DNA of 64,000 bases from JBICHN01 sp043101845 (GTDB taxonomy: Bacteria; Planctomycetota; Phycisphaerae; Phycisphaerales; UBA5793). Both the position numbers and the translations under genes were made by a program. Position 1 is the first letter of the stretch, and each line of letters starts with the position of its first letter. Location of the stretch: NCBI GenBank assembly GCA_043101845.1, contig JBICHN010000011.1, positions 682,001 through 746,000 on the forward strand. Reading direction: 5' to 3'. A model generated the notes under the pieces. The model had not been told where the DNA came from. It ran no database searches and saw only the letters and a list, made by a program, of their open reading frames with translations. This document shows, one piece after another, positions 57,301 to 64,000 of the stretch.

Positions 57301-57474
57301 TCAGCGGCCGATGATCGTGAACGGAAGTTCGCCGCCGGCGAGATCGGTTCCCGCCATCCACAGCACCGCAACGGCCACGATCAGGGCGAAGGTTCCCGCG
57401 AGCGACAGCGCCGCATAGACATCGAGGACGGGGCGGGCCGAGCGTCGCTGCATTCCGGTCTGCATCTGGGACAT
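57301..57474 (-). CDS. 57-residue single-pass membrane protein (unlisted small gene)
   Basis: Translating the minus strand gives MSQMQTGMQRRSARPVLDVY, a hydrophobic helix at residues 20-41 (ALSLAGTFALIVAVAVLWMA), and a short polar end GTDLAGGELPFTIIGR. It is short, but AAGGAG lies 6 bases before the ATG and a strong terminator follows 28 bases after the stop, so it is very likely translated. The basic N-terminus suggests N-in topology. It follows the coiled-coil gene by 32 bases and shares its promoter candidate. No family is recognised. Confidence 0.75.
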   Translation of the reverse strand: MSQMQTGMQRRSARPVLDVYAALSLAGTFALIVAVAVLWMAGTDLAGGELPFTIIGR

Positions 57475-57506
57475 GGGAGTCTCCTTACCGTCGAGAGCGA
57501 CGAGCC

Positions 57507-58373
57507 TTAGAACCGCACGCCACCGGTGCCGGTGACCTTGTCGTTGACCGAAACATCACCCTGCACGAGTTCGAGTCGCCCGCTCGAGCGATTGATGTCG
57601 ACATTCGTGATGATGAGATTGGCCAGGAAACGGCCGTTTCGCGAGAGGATGAACTTCATATTCTCGCTTACGCCGTCACGGCTGCCGAGATCGATCTCGA
57701 CATACTGCGAACCGTCGTCCGCGGCCGAAGTCTTGAGGACGCGACCGACAATCGGAGGCGACGGGAGCGCGCTCTCGTCCATCTCGGCGCCGGTGTCCGC
57801 GGTCTGGGTCCCACCGGTACGGATGTCGTCCATTTCCTCCCGCAACTGCTGGATCCGCTCCTGCAGAATGCGCTGCGCGTCGAGCGCGACTTCGAGCTGC
57901 GAAGAGACATCGCGAAGCTGGTCTTCGAGTTCGATAGACCGCTGCCGATCCTTGAGCGACTGCTCACGGCGATCAGTGATCTCGCCGGACTGCGTTTCGA
58001 TGATGTTCGACTGCGTCTCGACCGTCGCGGAGAGTGTGCCGAGCTCCGCCTTCACCGCGGCCGAGTCCTGCAGCGCGTTATCCCGCTGCGTACGCAGATC
58101 GACGATCTGCGTGCGGTACCCCTCAGCCCGCGATCGCTCGCGGGCGAGTTCATTCTGGAGTCGAGTGATCTCCGCCTGCGCTTCGGTCAGCTCCTGCGCG
58201 GCCGCGGCGTACGCCGCCTCGGCTTCGCTCTCGAGCGACTGAATCTGGGCCTGAGCGCCCTGGTAACGATCCTGCCAGGTGTCGTCGTTGACGGCCAGCG
58301 GAATGACGAGCGCCGCCACCAGGACCGACAGCAGGGCCTGCAGGACGATGAAGATCTTGGTGAGGGGATGCAA
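57507..58373 (-). CDS. Membrane-anchored coiled-coil protein, unknown function
   Basis: A 288-residue protein. An N-terminal membrane helix (residues 6-25, KIFIVLQALLSVLVAALVIP) is followed by a long coiled coil (about 32-185) rich in Gln, Glu, Arg and Ala, and a C-terminal domain (about 205-288) beginning VGRVLKTSAADDGSQYVEID and containing LGSRDGVSENMKFIL. That last block recalls the beta domain at the end of MreC and similar periplasmic proteins (IDxGSxDGV), a resemblance only. The start is TTG at 58373 with GTGGAGG upstream. It shares a promoter candidate (TTGACA) with the 57-residue gene that follows. A role in the cell envelope is inferred. Confidence 0.75.
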   Translation of the reverse strand: MHPLTKIFIVLQALLSVLVAALVIPLAVNDDTWQDRYQGAQAQIQSLESEAEAAYAAAAQELTEAQAEITRLQNELARERSRAEGYRTQIVDLRTQRDNALQDSAAVKAELGTLSATVETQSNIIETQSGEITDRREQSLKDRQRSIELEDQLRDVSSQLEVALDAQRILQERIQQLREEMDDIRTGGTQTADTGAEMDESALPSPPIVGRVLKTSAADDGSQYVEIDLGSRDGVSENMKFILSRNGRFLANLIITNVDINRSSGRLELVQGDVSVNDKVTGTGGVRF

Positions 58374-58523
58374 GGAATGATCCTCCACTGTCCGGGTACG
58401 GGGTCTAACGCCGGGTATGAGGCAGGGAGTGCGAGCCCGGCGGAATGTGCTCACGCGTTGACGGCCAATGCTGACTACGGGTTCAGCCGGCTCTCCGTCC
58501 CGTCACGCGCGTGCTGATCTGTG

Positions 58524-58552
58524 TTATTAACGCCTCGCCTGATCGGTGTCAA
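58524..58552 (-). promoter_or_regulatory. Candidate promoter of the coiled-coil/small-protein unit
   Basis: On the minus strand: a perfect -35 TTGACA (58552-58547), a 17-base spacer and TAATAA at the -10 position. It would give a leader of about 140 bases. Confidence 0.5.
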
Positions 58553-58603
58553 CCATGGCCGGCAATCTTACCGCCAAACCGCGGGGCGGGAAGCGCCGAG
58601 CGA

Positions 58604-59692
58604 TCAAAGCCCTGACACTGACTCTCCGTCGGCCGGGGGAACCGACGCCACGATGGCCGCTGCGGCATGGACTCGGACCATTTCCTCACCCGACTCGCGG
58701 AAGATTCGCGCCAGATGCGCCCAGGCGTCCGGACCGCCGATCTCTCCGAGCGTGTACACCGCCTGAGCGCGAATCGCCGCCGGGGCGTCGCGGTACGCGG
58801 GCTCGAAGTACTCGAGCGGACCGGTCACGGACGGGGGCTCGCCGAGCTGGGCCAGAGCGGCCATCGCGGCGAGGCGAACCTCCGCTGAAACCCGATACTG
58901 CCTCCATCGCGCGACGAGCGAAACGAGCAGATCGCGCGACCGTTCGTCCCCGACCCGACCGGTAATCTGCGCCGCGAGCGCGCGAACCTCGCCTTCCGAG
59001 TTGTCATCCTGCACGAGATGCACGCGAACCCGCTCGAGCGCCGAGGAATCGCCGAGTTTGATGAGCGCTTCGGCGATCTGCAACTGTACGACCCGCACTC
59101 GCTGCATCGAAACGGTGGGAAGGTCGTAGGTCAACGCTTCACGCAGCATCGGAATCGCCGACGGATCACCGATTTCCCCGAGAACGAGCGCTGCGTTTCC
59201 CCGCGTGGTGAGGTCACCGCTTCGCAGCATCTCCGCGAGCGACGAAAGGTTGACCTGACTCCCGTGATTGCGCAGCGCGAGGATCGCAGCCGCCTGCACC
59301 GAAGGATCCGGGTCACGCAGAAGACTCTGAAGAAGTGGGGATGAGCCACCGCCAAGCTCGGCGATCGACATCGTGGCGACGAACCGTACTCCCGGGTTCG
59401 GATCGACGAGCCCTTCGCGGGCAAGCTGTTCGCCGATCATCGGGACGGACTGCAACGCCTCGATGGCGTTCGCGCGAAGCAGGGGTGATTCGTCGTTCGC
59501 GAGTGCGCGCAGGTATTCAATCGCGTCGCGACGCAGCGTGGCACGGACCGCGGCGTCGTCCCGCACGCTGAGATAAGCGTTCGGCACGCCGCTGCCCGCG
59601 GTGGAGGTGGGCGCCGCGCAGCCGCCGAGGAGGATGGCGGCGCTCGCCAATACAAGGGTCGCGGCAATCGCGCCGAGTTCGGTTCGGTTCAA
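58604..59692 (-). CDS. HEAT-repeat lipoprotein
   Basis: A 362-residue exported lipoprotein. The signal peptide ends in a lipobox ILLGG-Cys near residue 24. From about residue 50 to the end it is built of HEAT/Arm-type helical repeats of about 31 residues, for example NPGVRFVATMSIAELGG, DPSVQAAAILALRNHG and TRGNAALVLGEIGD. Such repeats bind other proteins. It starts with TTG at 59692, which overlaps the lnt stop (TTGA) and follows AGGAGAAGG, so it is translated with lnt, the enzyme that completes lipoprotein acylation. Function is unknown. Confidence 0.85.
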   Translation of the reverse strand: MNRTELGAIAATLVLASAAILLGGCAAPTSTAGSGVPNAYLSVRDDAAVRATLRRDAIEYLRALANDESPLLRANAIEALQSVPMIGEQLAREGLVDPNPGVRFVATMSIAELGGGSSPLLQSLLRDPDPSVQAAAILALRNHGSQVNLSSLAEMLRSGDLTTRGNAALVLGEIGDPSAIPMLREALTYDLPTVSMQRVRVVQLQIAEALIKLGDSSALERVRVHLVQDDNSEGEVRALAAQITGRVGDERSRDLLVSLVARWRQYRVSAEVRLAAMAALAQLGEPPSVTGPLEYFEPAYRDAPAAIRAQAVYTLGEIGGPDAWAHLARIFRESGEEMVRVHAAAAIVASVPPADGESVSGL

Positions 59693-61539
59693 TTCGCCTT
59701 CTCCTGAGTCGTCCGCCGGCTCCGGCGGCGGCCCGCGAGGCCCATGCCGCACAGTGCGATCGTGGCGCCAAACGCGAGCCACGCGAACGCGTCTCCGATT
59801 CTACCGTAGAGGCTCACGCGGTCGTCGAGCGGCAGTTCGGCGAGCAGAATCCCCGCCACCCGGTCCGGGCGGAGGCCCCGTGGATGATTCGGGCCGTACT
59901 CGATGAGCCGCCCCGCCGAATCGATCGCCGCGCTGATCCCCGTATTCGCCGCGCGGGCCATCGGAACTCGATTCTCGATGCAGCGAAAGCGTCCCGCCAT
60001 GAGATGCTGGGCCCGCCCACCCGGATCGTTCGCGAACCACCCATCGTTCGTGAGATTGAGGAAGAGAAGTCCGGCCTTCCGTCCGTCGTCCCAGATAAGG
60101 CGCCGGCAGATATCGGAGTAGGTGGATTCGAAACAGATTGGCGCGCCCAGCTCTACGGTTTCGCCGGACGAGAGCGTCACCGGAATGCGGACGAACTCAC
60201 CCCCCGTATCGAGGTCGAATCGCATGCCCCGCGCGCCGAGATCGAGGACGAACTGTTCGAGCCGCGGAAACCGATTCAGATATGGAATGACTTCACCGAA
60301 CGGAGTGAGGCGCATCTTGTCGTATCGCGTCGCGGCGAGCGTTCCATCCGCTGTGAACAAGTATGCCGAGTTGAATCGGCGATCCTGACTGATCGCGAGC
60401 CGACGCCGTTCGGCGCCGTCCCCGTCCTGGAAGGTCTCGATCTCGATGCGGAGCGCCTCATTCGCTTCTGACCCGATGAGCAGCGGAGTCTCGATCGATC
60501 TCGCCAGGGCCGAGAGTTCTTCCCGCCACCTCGTCCATGACCAGTCCGGGTAGCCGGTCAGTGTGCGCTCCACCGCGTCTTCGAATCGCGTGATTTCGGC
60601 GATCGTGTCGTCGTCGAAACCGACGCCGGGAACCATGGTCTCGGGCCAGGCCACGAGATCGATATCGACTCCAGCGTCTTCCGCAATGGCGACGGCCTCA
60701 CGCGTCATGCCGATGAAGCGGGTGAAGTCGGCGATCTGGTCCTCGATCGCCCAGCCGAGTTTGTTGTCTTGAGGCACATTCGTCTGAATGGCGGCGATCG
60801 TGACGCGTGCCGACTCCGCCGTGACTTCGTCGGTGCGGTAGAGCTGTACGACGCCGTACCCAAGCGATACGAGGTACACGACCGCGGCGATGGTCACGGA
60901 CCGCTTCACGGCAGCCGTCAATCGTCCGTCGCGCACGAGCGGAAGAAGCAGCAGGTCGGCGATCAGGCCGGAGAGCGTCGCCGCGAGGAAACTGACGAAG
61001 TAGGCGCCGAAGAGATCGGCGGTCTGGCAGCACACCGGCGCCGCGATGAGAGGGTGTCCGATCAGAAAGCGGGGATCTCCGGTCAGAAACATCGACCCCC
61101 GCACGAACTCGAGCCCGACCCAGACGAGCGGACCGATGACGGTAAGCGGAAGCTTTGTCGACGCCTTGAATGATCCGCGGGGTCGGACGAGCGCGACAAT
61201 TCCAACGAACACCGCCGGGAAGAGCGACTGGTACATTGCCAGCAGCGGATAGCCGAGCGGGGTGACCTCGAGCAACCAGCGGTGACCCCAGAGCCAGACT
61301 GGAATACACGCGAGCCAGACAGCGAACATGGCGCGGCCCGGGCGATCCGTTCGTGACCCGAGCAGCAGCAGGGGCGCCAGCGAGATCAACACAAGCGGCC
61401 ACAGGTCGAACGGCGGAAAGGCCACGAGAAACAGAACCGCATGCGCAAGCCCGGCGACGAATCCCGCACGCCACGACATTGATCGCGTGCGATCGACTCC
61501 CGGTTCCTTCAAGGTTTGAGCGGCGCCGCGTGGGTTCAC
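59689..61539 (-). CDS. lnt: Apolipoprotein N-acyltransferase
   Basis: A 616-residue inner-membrane enzyme that adds the third acyl chain to lipoproteins. The N-terminal half holds six or seven membrane helices (FPPFDLWPLVLISLAPLLLL early); the periplasmic nitrilase-type domain includes the Glu in WPETMVPG, the Lys in YDKMRLTPFGEV and the Cys in GAPICFES, the catalytic triad. It is about 100 residues longer than E. coli Lnt, with extra sequence around TWRWREELSAL-like and ETFQDGDGAERRR. The GTG start overlaps the accD stop (GTGA) and its stop overlaps the start of the following lipoprotein gene. Confidence 0.92.
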   Translation of the reverse strand: MNPRGAAQTLKEPGVDRTRSMSWRAGFVAGLAHAVLFLVAFPPFDLWPLVLISLAPLLLLGSRTDRPGRAMFAVWLACIPVWLWGHRWLLEVTPLGYPLLAMYQSLFPAVFVGIVALVRPRGSFKASTKLPLTVIGPLVWVGLEFVRGSMFLTGDPRFLIGHPLIAAPVCCQTADLFGAYFVSFLAATLSGLIADLLLLPLVRDGRLTAAVKRSVTIAAVVYLVSLGYGVVQLYRTDEVTAESARVTIAAIQTNVPQDNKLGWAIEDQIADFTRFIGMTREAVAIAEDAGVDIDLVAWPETMVPGVGFDDDTIAEITRFEDAVERTLTGYPDWSWTRWREELSALARSIETPLLIGSEANEALRIEIETFQDGDGAERRRLAISQDRRFNSAYLFTADGTLAATRYDKMRLTPFGEVIPYLNRFPRLEQFVLDLGARGMRFDLDTGGEFVRIPVTLSSGETVELGAPICFESTYSDICRRLIWDDGRKAGLLFLNLTNDGWFANDPGGRAQHLMAGRFRCIENRVPMARAANTGISAAIDSAGRLIEYGPNHPRGLRPDRVAGILLAELPLDDRVSLYGRIGDAFAWLAFGATIALCGMGLAGRRRSRRTTQEKAN

Positions 61540-62474
61540 TTGCCGGCGTAGTCGATGATGCGACTGATCTCACTGCGGAGTTCGGGTCGGGGCACGACTC
61601 GATCGACGAATCCCGCCTTCTTGAGGAACTCAGCGCGCTGGAATCCGTCGGGCAGATCCTGTCGGATGGTCTGTTTGATCACGCGTGGTCCGGCGAAGCC
61701 GATGAGGGCACCGGGTTCGGCAAGAATGAGGTCTCCGAGCATTGCGAAACTCGCGGTGACCCCCCCGGTCGTGGGGTCGGTGAGGACGCTAATGAACAGC
61801 CCGCCGGCCTCGTCGAGCCGTGCGAGCGCTGCGGAGGTCTTGGCCATCTGCATGAGCGACAGGCAGGATTCCTGCATCCGGGCGCCACCCGACGCGCTCA
61901 CGATCACGAGTGGAAGATCCTGCTCGATCGCCGCTTCGATGGCGCGGGTGACTTTCTCACCGACGGCCGAGCCCATGGACCCCATCATGAAGGTGAGATC
62001 GAGCACGGCAAGCACAACGCGACGACCCTTGATAAACGCCCGACCCGCAAGAGCCCCTTCCGGCCGACCGGTCTTCGCCCGTTCGGCGTCGAGACGATCC
62101 GGATACTTCTTGAGATCCGTGAACTCGAGCGGGTCGACGCTGATGACTTGTTCGTCAATCGGTTCGAACGACCCGGGGTCGCAGAGCTGCTCGACGCGCT
62201 GTCGGGCGGAAATGCGGTAGTGATGCCCGCATTGGGGACAGACATGAAGGTTCGCTTCCATCTGCTGGCGGAAGATCATCTCGCCGCAGCAGACGCAGCG
62301 CATCCAGAGTCCCTCGGGAATCGAGGTGCGCTTGCGCTGGCCTTCGGGGACATCGCGCCACTGTCGCGGCGTAGCGCCGCGGTCGCGTCGAGGCATGGTG
62401 GATTGATCCTTCGGAGCGCCGGCGTCGGGGGTGACCCGCTCAGCCGTGGCCGCGTCCGTATTCGGCTCATTCAT
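61536..62474 (-). CDS. accD: Acetyl-CoA carboxylase carboxyltransferase beta subunit
   Basis: A 312-residue AccD, half of the carboxyltransferase that makes malonyl-CoA for fatty acid synthesis. A four-cysteine zinc site is in the first 90 residues (Cys60 and Cys63 in CVCCG, Cys79 and Cys82 in CPQCG). The crotonase-fold core includes GSMGSAVGEKVTRAIEAA, VSASGGARMQE, LTDPTTGGVTASFAMLGD and FAGPRVIKQTIRQDLP. An extra Lys/Arg-rich stretch of 50 residues precedes the zinc site. GGAGACG precedes the ATG at 62474. It is coupled to lnt by a GTGA overlap. Confidence 0.96.
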   Translation of the reverse strand: MNEPNTDAATAERVTPDAGAPKDQSTMPRRDRGATPRQWRDVPEGQRKRTSIPEGLWMRCVCCGEMIFRQQMEANLHVCPQCGHHYRISARQRVEQLCDPGSFEPIDEQVISVDPLEFTDLKKYPDRLDAERAKTGRPEGALAGRAFIKGRRVVLAVLDLTFMMGSMGSAVGEKVTRAIEAAIEQDLPLVIVSASGGARMQESCLSLMQMAKTSAALARLDEAGGLFISVLTDPTTGGVTASFAMLGDLILAEPGALIGFAGPRVIKQTIRQDLPDGFQRAEFLKKAGFVDRVVPRPELRSEISRIIDYAGK

Positions 62475-62786
62475 GGGTTCGTCTCCGCTGATCGAGACTG
62501 TCCCGTCGTCGCTGCAGGAGTATCGGCAGTTCGGCTCGCCGAGAATTCGACTCGCATTTTAAGCGACCCAGACGATCCAATCCTACCTTTTGGCGGTCAT
62601 GTGGCCTGACTTTCTTGAGAAATGGCGCCTCGACCCGCCTCGGCGCCCTCGCGTTCGGGTTTCGGTATAATGTCAAGCGCGATTGGGCCGGCGGCCGAAT
62701 TCAGCCCATGGGTGGAGGTTTCGTGACGGATCGCGGTCCCCATCCCTGGCCGGCATCCCCTTCCAGCCCCGGAGAGTGACTCACCT
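62475..62786. other. Intergenic region between accD and mreB
   Basis: About 310 bases. It holds two candidate -10 boxes: TATAAT at 62666-62671 for mreB on the plus strand, and TAAAAT at 62556-62561 on the minus strand upstream of accD, without a clear -35. Apart from these, nothing recognisable. Confidence 0.55.
62666..62671 (+). promoter_or_regulatory. Candidate -10 box (TATAAT) of mreB
   Basis: A perfect TATAAT in GC-rich surroundings, about 115 bases before the mreB start. No convincing -35 lies at the right distance, so it may depend on an activator or use an extended element. Confidence 0.42.
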
Positions 62787-63839
62787 TTGGTGGTCGATAA
62801 GCTGCTGAGTTGGTTCAGTGTCGATATGGGTATCGACTTGGGCACCTGCAACACCCTTGTCTGCGTCCGGGGTGAAGGCATTGTCCTCAACGAGCCCAGC
62901 GTGGTCGCCGTTAAGAAGGGGACGAACCGCGTCCTTCAAAATGGCAACGCCGTCGGGTGGATGGCGAAGGAAATGCTCGGCAAGACGCCGGGTTCGATTA
63001 CCGCGATCCGGCCCCTCAAAGACGGCGTCATCAGCGACTTCGAGATCACCGAGGCGATGCTGAGCTACTTCATCCGAAAGGTGAATGGGCATCGCCACAT
63101 CATCGGCCCCCGCGTGGTCATCGCGGTTCCCTCGGGAATCACCGCGGTCGAAAAGCAGGCCGTGCTGAACTCGGCACTCCGAGCGGGGGCCCGTCGGGTC
63201 TACCTCGTCGAGGAGCCCATGGCTGCGGGCATCGGGGCCGGGCTGCCGATCGTCGAACCGACCGCGTCGATGATCGTCGACATCGGCGGCGGAACGACCG
63301 AAGTCGCCATCATGTCGCTCGCCGACATCGCGGTCTGTGAATCCGTTCGCGTCGCCGGCGATGACATGGATGAGTCGATCATCAATCACATGAAGAAGAC
63401 CTACAACCTCATGATCGGCGAGCAGACCGCGGAGCGGATCAAGATCGAAATCGGGTCCGCCGCGCCGGTGAGTGAGGAAACCACGATCGAAGTTCGAGGC
63501 CGCGACATGATCGCCGGTCTTCCGAGAAAGACGATCGTGTCCTCCGAGGAGATTCGCGAGGCGCTTCAGGAGCCGATCAACGCGATCATCGAAACCGTGA
63601 CCCGGACGCTCGAACGGGCTGAGCCTGAACTCGCGGCGGATCTTGTCGAGAACGGGATCTCGCTGGCGGGCGGCGGCGCGTTGCTTCGAGGGATTGATGT
63701 GGTCATTTCGAACGCGACCGGCCTTGATGTGCAGATCGCCGAAGATCCGTTGACCTGCGTCGCGAAGGGCACGAGCATCTATCTCGAAAACCTCGAGGAC
63801 TGGAAGTCCACGATGGAATCGGATCTCGACGAGGGATGA
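62787..63839 (+). CDS. mreB: Rod shape-determining protein MreB
   Basis: A 350-residue bacterial actin that polymerises under the membrane and guides cell-wall synthesis. The phosphate motif GIDLGTCNTLVCVRGEGIVL, RPLKDGVISDF and YFIRKVNGH, IAVPSGITAVEKQAV, and the second phosphate loop MIVDIGGGTTEVA are all present, as is the closing GGGALLRGIDVVI. Its membrane-binding tip is short. The start is TTG at 62787 (GGAGAG 10 bases upstream) or GTG at 62790. The next gene begins 67 bases later. Planctomycetes vary in keeping mreB, so its presence is informative about the lineage. Confidence 0.95.
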   Translation: MVVDKLLSWFSVDMGIDLGTCNTLVCVRGEGIVLNEPSVVAVKKGTNRVLQNGNAVGWMAKEMLGKTPGSITAIRPLKDGVISDFEITEAMLSYFIRKVNGHRHIIGPRVVIAVPSGITAVEKQAVLNSALRAGARRVYLVEEPMAAGIGAGLPIVEPTASMIVDIGGGTTEVAIMSLADIAVCESVRVAGDDMDESIINHMKKTYNLMIGEQTAERIKIEIGSAAPVSEETTIEVRGRDMIAGLPRKTIVSSEEIREALQEPINAIIETVTRTLERAEPELAADLVENGISLAGGGALLRGIDVVISNATGLDVQIAEDPLTCVAKGTSIYLENLEDWKSTMESDLDEG

Positions 63840-63906
63840 GCCGCGCCGGGCTTCAGACCGAGCTCGGGACGGTTCGCTTCTCGGGAATCGCGTCAAAGTG
63901 AGGTCG

Positions 63907-64000
63907 ATGTTCACGCGAAGCCGCGCCTATCTCATATCCGTGATCGTGCTCCTGATCACGACGCTCACGCCCGTACCCTTCGGCGAGTGGCTTGACGGCC
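63907..64000 (+). CDS. mreC: Start of the gene after mreB, probably mreC (partial)
   Basis: An open frame from ATG at 63907 to the window end, beginning MFTRSRAYLISVIVLLI and continuing TTLTPVPFGEWLDG. A hydrophobic helix at residues 8-20 after a basic N-terminus is what a bitopic MreC would show. An in-frame GTG at 63898 is an alternative start. Only about 31 residues are visible, so mreC is assigned from position after mreB and from the membrane helix. Confidence 0.5.
   Translation, partial: MFTRSRAYLISVIVLLITTLTPVPFGEWLDG

Overview
The window looks like chromosomal DNA of a planctomycete, most likely class Phycisphaerae. This is inferred from gene content. The signs are a giant surface protein with the planctomycete N-terminal motif LEPRKLL, an ECF-type sigma factor paired with a Ser/Thr kinase carrying WD40 repeats, a membrane protein with a CPxCxYDLxG zinc ribbon, several secreted propeller or FG-GAP proteins, and a G+C content that by eye is a little over 60%. 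No insertion sequence, integrase, CRISPR array, prophage or rRNA gene was found. Genes are dense, many overlap by 1-4 bases, and both strands are used.

Layout. 1-5.7 kb: the end of a DUF4010/MgtC-like membrane protein, then a minus-strand SUF iron-sulfur operon (sufB-sufC-sufD-rhodanese-sufE-DUF59) with a sulfurtransferase where a cysteine desulfurase would be expected. 5.9-19.3 kb: a secreted PGRP-type amidase, a K+ channel-like protein with a TrkA domain, an ABC exporter, an FG-GAP secreted protein, a small membrane protein, an AsmA-like protein, carB, an acyltransferase and ruvA. 19.3-28.8 kb: the kinase/sigma pair, a secreted beta-propeller protein, manC, the zinc-ribbon membrane protein and an unrecognised secreted protein. 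28.9-38.6 kb: an isolated nuoH, pyruvate dehydrogenase E1-beta and E2 without E1-alpha, a metallo-beta-lactamase-fold hydrolase and an RND efflux pair. 38.7-48.5 kb: tRNA-Leu(UAA) and the 3033-residue LEPRxLL protein. 48.6-64 kb: mostly housekeeping genes (pterin dehydratase, gluQ, a DUF192 lipoprotein, a SpoIIE-type phosphatase, tsf, rpsB, pyrC, rplS-trmD-rpsP, a coiled-coil protein with a previously unlisted 57-residue membrane protein, a HEAT-repeat lipoprotein, lnt, accD, mreB and the start of the next gene, probably mreC).

How genes work together. The six SUF genes form one translationally coupled unit. The pairs sigma-kinase, plsC-ruvA, gluQ-DUF192 and the trio accD-lnt-lipoprotein are joined by start/stop overlaps. 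The RND adaptor and permease are 3 bases apart and form one pump.

The most unusual signal is not a gene. The palindrome ACGT is almost absent from both coding and non-coding DNA across the whole window, and codon choice visibly bends around it (Asp-Val is written GAT-GTN, Tyr-Val TAT-GTN). Other points worth a second look are the SufS-less SUF operon with an embedded rhodanese, the roughly 20-residue solenoid repeats and dead metzincin motif of the giant protein, a channel with a broken selectivity filter, and the unlisted 57-residue membrane protein with its own strong RBS and terminator.
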